Shown: piece after piece, positions 55,144-64,000 of the stretch
Position numbering within the stretch: the first letter of the stretch is position 1
Layout of the letters: every line of letters begins with the position of its first letter
Translations under genes and position numbers: made by a program
Notes under the pieces: generated by a model
Told to the model about the DNA's origin: nothing
The model's database searches: none
Seen by the model: the letters and a program-made list of their open reading frames with translations, nothing else
Source: Streptomyces caniferus
GTDB taxonomy: Bacteria; Actinomycetota; Actinomycetes; Streptomycetales; Streptomycetaceae
Assembly (NCBI RefSeq): GCF_009811555.1
Contig: NZ_BLIN01000002.1
Location: 310,001-374,000 of the forward strand
DNA: 64,000 nucleotides
Direction of reading: 5' to 3'

Positions 55144-56633
55144 AGGGAAGGTGCCTCCTCAAGCAGCGGGTGACCCCACTTGTCGGTGTACGCGGCCTCG
55201 ACCGCGGCACCGACCTTGTAGAGCCGGTCGTCGGCCATGGCAGGAGCGATGATCTGCAGGCCCACCGGCATCCCGTCCTCGGGCGCCAGGCCGCAGGGCA
55301 GCGACATCGCCGCGTTGCCTGCCAGGTTGGTGGGGATCGTGCACAGGTCGGCGAGGTACATCGCCATCGGATCGTCGGCGCGCTCGCCGATCGGGAAGGC
55401 GGTGGTCGGCGTGGTCGGCGAAACGATCACGTCGACCTGCTCGAAGGCCTTCTCGAAATCGCGGGTGATCAGCGTCCGCACCTTCTGGGCGGAGCCGTAG
55501 TACGCGTCGTAGTAGCCGGAGCTCAGCGCGTAGGTGCCGAGCATGATCCGGCGCTTGACCTCGGGGCCGAAGCCGGCCTCACGGGTGAGGGCCGTGACGT
55601 CCTCGGCGGACTTCGTGCCGTCGTCGCCGACCCGCAGGCCGTAGCGCATGGCGTCGAAGCGGGCCAGGTTGGAGGAGCACTCGGACGGCGCGATCAGGTA
55701 GTACGCCGACAGGGCCAGGTCGAAGGACGGGCAGTCCAGCTCGACGATCTCCGCGCCCAGCTCCTTCAGCAGCTCGACGGACTCGTCGAAGCGCTGGATG
55801 ACGCCGGCCTGGTAGCCCTCACCGCGGAACTGCTTGACGACGCCGACGCGCATGCCCTCGACGCTGCCGTTGCGGGCGGCCTCGACGACCGGCGGGACCG
55901 GCGCGTCGATGGAGGTGGAGTCCAGCGGGTCGTGGCCGGCGATGACCTCGTGGAGCAGCGCCGCGTCCAGGACCGTACGGGCGCAGGGGCCACCCTGGTC
56001 CAGGGAGCTGGAGAACGCCACCATGCCGTAGCGGGAGACGCCGCCGTAGGTGGGCTTGACGCCGACCGTGCCGGTGACGGACGCGGGCTGGCGGATGGAA
56101 CCGCCGGTGTCCGTGCCGATGGCGAGCGGGGCCTCGTAGGAGGCGAGGGCGGCGCTGGAGCCGCCGCCGGAGCCGCCGGGGATCTTGGTGAGGTCCCAGG
56201 GGTTGCCGGTCGGGCCGTAGGCGCTGTTCTCGGTGGAGGACCCCATGGCGAACTCGTCCATGTTGGTCTTGCCGAGGATGACGACGTCGGCGGCCTTGAG
56301 CTTCTTGGTCAGCGTCGCGTCGTACGGCGGGAGCCAGCCTTCGAGGATCTTCGAGCCGACGGTGGTGGGAATGCCCTCCGTCGTGAAGATGTCCTTGAGC
56401 GCGAGCGGGACGCCGGCCAGCGGGCCGAGCTTCTCGCCGCGGGCACGCTTCTCGTCCACGGCACGGGCCTGGGCGAGCGCGCCCTCGCGGTCGACGTGCA
56501 GGAAGGCGTGCACCTTCTCGTCGACGGCGTCGATGCGCGCCAGGTGGGCCTCGGTCACCTCGACGGCGGTGACCTCGCCGGAGGCGATCTTCGCCGCGAT
56601 CTCGGCGGCGGTGAGCTTGATCAGGTCTGCCAT
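55140..56633 (-). CDS. gatA: Aspartyl/glutamyl-tRNA amidotransferase subunit A
   Basis: A 497-residue amidase-signature enzyme that supplies ammonia from glutamine for GatCAB. The catalytic Lys is in [11 protein letters not shown], and the Ser-cisSer pair lies in [30 protein letters not shown]. The length and order gatC-gatA are normal. The ATG at 56633 begins 5 bp after gatC. Its stop overlaps the next gene. Confidence 0.97.
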   Translation of the reverse strand: MADLIKLTAAEIAAKIASGEVTAVEVTEAHLARIDAVDEKVHAFLHVDREGALAQARAVDEKRARGEKLGPLAGVPLALKDIFTTEGIPTTVGSKILEGWLPPYDATLTKKLKAADVVILGKTNMDEFAMGSSTENSAYGPTGNPWDLTKIPGGSGGGSSAALASYEAPLAIGTDTGGSIRQPASVTGTVGVKPTYGGVSRYGMVAFSSSLDQGGPCARTVLDAALLHEVIAGHDPLDSTSIDAPVPPVVEAARNGSVEGMRVGVVKQFRGEGYQAGVIQRFDESVELLKELGAEIVELDCPSFDLALSAYYLIAPSECSSNLARFDAMRYGLRVGDDGTKSAEDVTALTREAGFGPEVKRRIMLGTYALSSGYYDAYYGSAQKVRTLITRDFEKAFEQVDVIVSPTTPTTAFPIGERADDPMAMYLADLCTIPTNLAGNAAMSLPCGLAPEDGMPVGLQIIAPAMADDRLYKVGAAVEAAYTDKWGHPLLEEAPSL

Positions 56634-56638
56634 GTCGG

Positions 56639-56935
56639 TCACTCCTCCCCCAGGATCTGCGGCACCTTGAAACGCTGCTGCTCCTGGGCCGGGGCGCCGG
56701 ACAGCGCCTGCTCGGGGGTCAGCGACGGACGGACCTCGTCCGGCCGCATCACGTTGGTCAGGGGCAGCGGGTGGGAGGTCGGCGGTACGTCTTGGTCGGC
56801 GACCTCGGAGACGCGGGCGACCGCGCCGATGATGTCGTCGAGCTGTCCGGCGAAGTGGTCGAGCTCTTCGGCCTTCAGCTCCAGACGTGCCAGCCGGGCG
56901 AGGTGGGCGACCTCCTCGCGCGTGATGCCAGGCAT
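56639..56935 (-). CDS. gatC: Aspartyl/glutamyl-tRNA amidotransferase subunit C
   Basis: A 98-residue GatC that stabilises GatA and links it to GatB. The N-terminal helix [17 protein letters not shown] and the end [18 protein letters not shown] match the family. It is first in the gat operon. A good -10 (TAGGAT, minus strand 56996-57001) lies about 61 bp upstream of the start. Confidence 0.95.
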   Translation of the reverse strand: MPGITREEVAHLARLARLELKAEELDHFAGQLDDIIGAVARVSEVADQDVPPTSHPLPLTNVMRPDEVRPSLTPEQALSGAPAQEQQRFKVPQILGEE

Positions 56936-57535
56936 GCAGCGATCCTCTGCTGGGTTCTCGGAGTGTTCTTGGCTGTAGCGGTATATGCGGACCCAATCCT
57001 ATGGCGTCCCGCAGAGGAATCGCGCAGGGCTTTCCCGCGGGGGCACGCACCGGGTCCCCCCGCCGCCCGTCGGCGTCCGCCGTCCGCCCCGGCGCCCCCG
57101 TCCGCCCCGGCGCCTGCCGTCCGTGGCCGGGGCGGCGGGTGACGGGTGACGGGCGGGGCTCCCCGGTGGCGGGGGTCCGGTTGCTAGGTGCCGGGTTCCG
57201 GGGCGCCGGCTTCCGGGGCGTCGGGCCCGTCGTGAACCGGCGGCCCGGATGAGCTGTCCGCTGCCGGGTCCGGACGGTCCCGGACAGGGACGGAGCGCTC
57301 GGCGGGGTCGGTGGACTCTGTGGTGGGGACGGCAGGATCGCCGGACACAGCCGTGGCACCGGACTCACCGGTCGTGCCGGACGCCCCGGGCGCTCCCTCA
57401 GGGACGAACTCCGCGGGCCGGTCCCGCGCTGTCTCTGCCCTCTCCGTGGCCTCTGCTCTCGCCGTTGCCTCTGCCGGCTCTGCTGGCACCGCCGGCTCTG
57501 TTGGCACTGCCGGTACTGCCGACTGCGCGGTCGAC
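56936..57535. other. gatC upstream region; low-complexity, no confident gene
   Basis: About 600 bp. The first 70 bp before gatC hold a likely promoter (TAGGAT at 56996-57001 on the minus strand; -35 unclear). The rest is low-complexity. The minus strand has an open frame ending at 57184 that codes Pro/Ala/Glu/Thr-rich protein, and other frames are equally open. Codon use there is unlike neighbouring genes (many GCA, ACA, AGA), so I do not call it. Confidence 0.4.
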
Positions 57536-57640
57536 GACTGCCCAGCCGGTGGCTGTCCGACCGGTGACTGCCCAGCCGGTGACTGCCCGGCCGGCACCTG
57601 TCCGGTCGGTGACTCTCCGGCCGGTAACTGGCCGGCCGGT
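57536..57640. repeat. 15-bp tandem repeat, seven units
   Basis: Units such as GACTGCCCAGCCGGT follow one another at 15-bp spacing from 57536, with a partial eighth copy. Because 15 is divisible by three, several frames give pentapeptide repeats (PAGQS on the minus strand, DCPAG on the plus strand), so coding cannot be judged from them. Confidence 0.85.
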
Positions 57641-57689
57641 GACTGTGCAGGTTCTTCGGAGCGGGGACACGGGACGGCCGGTGGCCGGG

Positions 57690-59798
57690 TCAGTTCAAGA
57701 CCTGTCCCGAAGGGCGCTCGGCGGCCTTCTCCGCCGCCAGGGCGGCCGTCTCCGATTCACGCTGCCAGCCGCGCTCGCCGCGGGCTCTCAGCCATGCCGT
57801 GGTCTCGTCGGGTGGCATCGCGGCGGCCACCAGCCAGCCCTGCACGGCGTCGCAGCCGAGGTCGCGCAGTCGCTCCCAGGTCTCGTCGTCCTCGACGCCC
57901 TCCGCGACGACCAGGAGGCCGAGGGAGTGGGCGAGGTCGAGGGTGCAGCGGACGATCTCGGCATCCTCGTTGTCGACGGCCAGCCGGGCGACGAACGAGC
58001 GGTCGATCTTCAGCTCGCTCACCGGGAGCCGCCGCAGATGGACGAGGGAGGAGTAGCCGGTGCCGAAGTCGTCGAGCGACATCTTCACGCCGTGCGCGGT
58101 GAGCCCGGCGAGGGTGTCGGCGGCCCGCTGCGGGTCCTCCAGGAGCACGTGCTCGGTTATCTCCAGCTGGAGGGCGCCCGGTGGGACGCGATGCCGGGCG
58201 AGCCGCGCGGCGACCGCTCCGGCGAAGCCCGGGGAGTGCACATCGCGTGGGGAGACATTGACGGCGACCGGTACCTCCAGGCCCATCGCACGCCAGCGCG
58301 CCACCTGGGCGAGCGCCGTCTCCAGGACGTACTCCGTCAGCCGCGGCATCAGCCCGGAGGACTCGGCGATGGCGATGAATTCGTCCGGTGGCACCCGGCC
58401 GCGGTCCGGATGCACCCAGCGGACCAGCGCCTCCAGACCGGCGACATGTCCGTCGAAGCCGACCTTGGGCTGGTAGTGCAGCTCGACGTCGCCCGCGTCC
58501 AGCGCGCGGCGCAGATCGCCCAACAGGCCGAGGCGGTCGGGGGTGTTGCCATCCCGCTTGGCCTCGTAGAGCTCGACGCCGCTGCGGTCCCGCTTGGCCT
58601 GGTACATGGCCACGTCGGCGCGGCGCAGCAGCCCTTCGGCATCGAGGGCGTGGTCGGGGAAGACGGCGACCCCCGCGCTGGCTTCGAGCACGAGGGTCAG
58701 TCCGTCGAGGTCCAGCGGGGAGCCGAGGGCGGCGACGAGGTTGCGGGCCACCCGCTGGGAGCTGGTGAGGGAGTCGGTGGTGGGCAGCAGGACGGCGAAC
58801 TCGTCGCCGCCGAGCCGGGCCGCCTCGGCGCCGCGCGGGAGGGCGTGCCGCAGGCGGTCGGCGATCTGCAGCAGCAGACGGTCGCCGGCGAGGTGGCCGA
58901 GGGTGTCGTTGACGGAGCGGAAGCGGTCCAGGTCGATGAGGACCAGCGCCGAGCGGGAGCCCACCCGCTCGGCGTCGTCCAGCGCGGTCCAGGTGCGCTC
59001 CAGCAGCCATTGGCGGTTGGGCAGGCCGGTGAGCGGGTCGCGCAGCTGCTCCTCGGCGCGGGCGCGGGCTATCCAGAGGGTGGAGTCCAGCGCGATGAGC
59101 GGGACCGCGAACAGCGGCAGCAGCAGCGGGGCGTGGAGGGCGCAGACGGCGATCAGCGGGGAGATGCCGAGGAGGGCGATGCCGACGAGCGCCTGGCGCA
59201 GTACGGCCGTTCGGGGGATGGCGGGCAGCTGGCCGGTGCGCGGGGCGAGGCTGACCCACAACAGGCCGCGGCTGACGAACAGGTAGCCGGCGGCGGTGAC
59301 GACGACTTCGGGGAGGACCGCGAGGTTCCAGGCCGGCGGGCTCCATGGGTGGCGGACGCTGGAGGCCACGCCGAACGCGGCGAGGCCGAGCGCCGCGGCG
59401 CCGATGCCGAGGATGTCCACGGCACCGTGCACCACGGCCTGTCGCCAGCGGTGGCGCCGGGCGGCGCCGACGAGGACGACGACGGAGAGGCTGACGAGGG
59501 TGGCGGGCACCCAGCCGTACAGCAGCAGGACGGCCAGGGCCAGGGCGGCGCCGGAGCCCGTGCCGCCCCACCAGCGGTCCCGGCCGAGGGCGACCAGATG
59601 GCCGACGATGACGCCGGTGAGGACCGCCAGCGACCAGCCTATGGAGCCGCTGGGGAACAGCGCGTCACCTTTGCCGAGGGTCACGATGACGCCCGTGGCG
59701 AGCGCGAGGCCCGCCACGAGGACGATGGTTCCGGGCAGCGCGGGCACGACGAGCCGCCGGAGCCGCGACGCCGGAGCGGCGCTGTCGGTCGGTTTCAT
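57690..59798 (-). CDS. Membrane GGDEF-EAL protein, likely c-di-GMP phosphodiesterase
   Basis: A 702-residue protein with about ten N-terminal membrane helices (residues 15-250), GGDEF (about 265-430) and EAL (about 445-690). It has no PAS domain. GGDEF is present (RLGGDEF) but the RxxD inhibitory site is RGAE. The EAL domain has all key residues: EAL in GLEALVRW, NVS, EITEH, DDFGTGYSS, LKID, AEGVE and QG. It should degrade c-di-GMP, with the GGDEF domain active or regulatory. Its position between the gat operon and ligA recalls the Streptomyces RmdB phosphodiesterase that acts in sporulation, but I cannot confirm orthology. ATG at 59798 chosen over an open extension to 59927. Confidence 0.9.
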   Translation of the reverse strand: MKPTDSAAPASRLRRLVVPALPGTIVLVAGLALATGVIVTLGKGDALFPSGSIGWSLAVLTGVIVGHLVALGRDRWWGGTGSGAALALAVLLLYGWVPATLVSLSVVVLVGAARRHRWRQAVVHGAVDILGIGAAALGLAAFGVASSVRHPWSPPAWNLAVLPEVVVTAAGYLFVSRGLLWVSLAPRTGQLPAIPRTAVLRQALVGIALLGISPLIAVCALHAPLLLPLFAVPLIALDSTLWIARARAEEQLRDPLTGLPNRQWLLERTWTALDDAERVGSRSALVLIDLDRFRSVNDTLGHLAGDRLLLQIADRLRHALPRGAEAARLGGDEFAVLLPTTDSLTSSQRVARNLVAALGSPLDLDGLTLVLEASAGVAVFPDHALDAEGLLRRADVAMYQAKRDRSGVELYEAKRDGNTPDRLGLLGDLRRALDAGDVELHYQPKVGFDGHVAGLEALVRWVHPDRGRVPPDEFIAIAESSGLMPRLTEYVLETALAQVARWRAMGLEVPVAVNVSPRDVHSPGFAGAVAARLARHRVPPGALQLEITEHVLLEDPQRAADTLAGLTAHGVKMSLDDFGTGYSSLVHLRRLPVSELKIDRSFVARLAVDNEDAEIVRCTLDLAHSLGLLVVAEGVEDDETWERLRDLGCDAVQGWLVAAAMPPDETTAWLRARGERGWQRESETAALAAEKAAERPSGQVLN

Positions 59799-59954
59799 TC
59801 CGATCCCTCTCACAGCCGGCTGTGCCCGCGCCACGGCAGGCGCACTCCTCAACAGTAGGCCGCGGAAGGCCGCCACGGGCAGCGATCGGCGACGGTTGCC
59901 CGAATGCGACCCGACGTCGCGGATCAATCTGGTATGCGCCGATGAGGTGACACC

Positions 59955-63216
<3,262 letters not shown>

Positions 63217-63455
63217 CCAGGAAGGGTATGCGGCGGTGCGGCAGGCGGGGTGCGGTGGGCCGCCCGTCCGTGGCGCGGTGGGCCGCTCACCTCGCCCGTC
63301 CCGCCGCGGCTCGCCCGCCGCCACCTGGTGGAGCGCCCGGTTCGTCACGCTGCACCCCGTCCCACCCCGCCCGGATGCGTACGCCGGTCACGCTCCGGTG
63401 CGTACCTCCGGCACACCGGGCGGGGCAGGTCCGTCACGTCGGACCGCGTACCCCC

Positions 63456-64000
63456 TCACGCCCGGGTGCGTATGCCCAGTCGGCCGACCACCGCCGCGAG
63501 GGCCAGCGCGGCCGCGGTCAGCGCGAAGGCGCAGGCGGCGCCCCGGTAGCCGCCGCCCGCGCCCGCCAGCACCGCGCCCATGCCCGCGATGCCGACCAGG
63601 GAGCCGATCTGGCGGTTGGCGTTGAGGGTCGCGCTGCCGATGTCGGCGTGCTCGCGGCCCGCGGCCGCCATCAGCACACCCGTCATGGCCGGGGAGCCGA
63701 CCCCGCTGCCGATATGGCTGACGGCGAGCACCACCGCGAGCACCCAGTACGGCAGGCCGGGCGAGAGGATCAGGAACAACAGGACATAGCCCGCGGCGGA
63801 GAGCGCCAGAGAGGCGGTGAGCGCGGCCCGGTCGCCGACCCGCGGCCCGAACCGGGCATAGAGGATGTTGCCGAACGGGAGGACCAGTACGGCCGGCAGC
63901 ATCTGCAGCCCCGCCGTCACCGGGCTCGCGCCGCGCGCGGCCTGCAGGAAGAGCCCGAGGACGAACAGCATCCCGTAGAAGGCGAAGTTGAAGAGGAAGC
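63456..64000 (-). CDS. MFS transporter, C-terminal part
   Basis: The frame runs off the right edge. The visible residues form the last five or so helices of a DHA2-type drug/proton antiporter (FLFNFAFYGMLFVLGLFLQ, then GASPVTAGLQMLPAVLVLPFGNILYARFGPRVGDR, and HIGSGVGSPAMTGVLMAA). Such proteins export drugs or metabolites. The substrate is unknown. Confidence 0.85.
   Translation of the reverse strand, partial: FLFNFAFYGMLFVLGLFLQAARGASPVTAGLQMLPAVLVLPFGNILYARFGPRVGDRAALTASLALSAAGYVLLFLILSPGLPYWVLAVVLAVSHIGSGVGSPAMTGVLMAAAGREHADIGSATLNANRQIGSLVGIAGMGAVLAGAGGGYRGAACAFALTAAALALAAVVGRLGIRTRA

Noticed and set aside
57184..57597. 137-residue Pro/Ala/Glu-rich minus-strand frame
   Set aside because: Codon use is unlike neighbours, the start lies inside the tandem repeat and there is no ribosome site; described as low-complexity region instead.
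57536..57640. CPxG pentapeptide repeats on the plus strand as a zinc-ribbon protein
   Set aside because: The repeats arise from 15-bp DNA units that read as pentapeptides in all frames; the frame then runs antisense into the GGDEF-EAL gene.
57249..59858. 869-residue plus-strand frame over the c-di-GMP protein
   Set aside because: Antisense shadow of the GGDEF-EAL gene, with only repeat-derived low complexity at its start.

Overview
The window is high-GC actinobacterial chromosome and is almost certainly from a Streptomyces. Codon third positions are dominated by G and C, starts often follow GGAGG-type sites, Tat signals and lipoboxes are frequent, and several genes belong to families typical of Streptomyces (WhiJ/DUF397 cassettes, LAL-type LuxR regulators, a DasR-type site before a chitinase, a tripeptidyl-aminopeptidase-like hydrolase). 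I see no insertion sequence, prophage, tRNA, rRNA or CRISPR array. Most of it reads as core chromosome with an accessory stretch around 37-45 kb.

Layout. 0-2.2 kb: start of a fused urease gamma/beta gene and a divergent NCS1 permease, with three copies of one palindrome between them. 2.3-4.8 kb: ilvE and leuB, the latter apparently leaderless. 4.9-6.5 kb: Tat-exported purple-acid-type phosphatase. 6.7-11.7 kb: proline catabolism (P5C dehydrogenase, proline dehydrogenase, divergent PucR-type regulator) with an 88-bp tandem duplication after proline dehydrogenase. 11.8-13.9 kb: DUF1963, TetR and PRC-barrel genes. 14.2-19.8 kb: serA and ilvBNC, with a clear leader-peptide attenuator before ilvB. 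19.8-22.9 kb: membrane PAS-GGDEF-EAL protein with a degenerate EAL domain. 23-26.8 kb: oxidoreductases and a small conserved protein. 26.8-35.2 kb: a DUF4157 (eCIS core) protein, a LAL regulator, small conserved proteins and an MMPL exporter. 35.5-37.6 kb: Tat-exported phospholipase C.

37.9-42.3 kb is the most unusual part. A three-gene run encodes an argininosuccinate-synthase-like PP-loop enzyme, a PF10014-type Fe(II)/2-oxoglutarate amino-acid dioxygenase and an EamA/DMT exporter, faced by a TrmB/LuxR-type regulator. The first gene is preceded by a roughly 70-nt, very strong inverted-repeat structure that abuts its ribosome binding site. Together they look like an uncharacterised pathway that makes and exports a modified amino acid.

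42.6-51.8 kb: chitinase with a DasR-like site, a WhiJ-like triad (ATPase, XRE/DUF5753, DUF397 with an internal duplication), two exported hydrolases, a Tat lipoprotein related to N,N-dimethylformamidase and a COG4705 membrane protein behind a BlaI-like palindrome. 51.9-64 kb: F420-type LLM oxidoreductase, a broken methyltransferase, gatCA-(small membrane protein)-gatB, an intact GGDEF-EAL protein, ligA, a MetE-like protein and the end of an MFS transporter.

Functionally the left third concerns branched-chain amino acids, serine, proline and nitrogen. Two c-di-GMP proteins about 35 kb apart look complementary: one keeps synthase and inhibitory-site motifs but has lost phosphodiesterase residues, while the other keeps the phosphodiesterase residues and lacks the inhibitory site. 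All functional statements come from reading sequence and remembered family features; no search was run.
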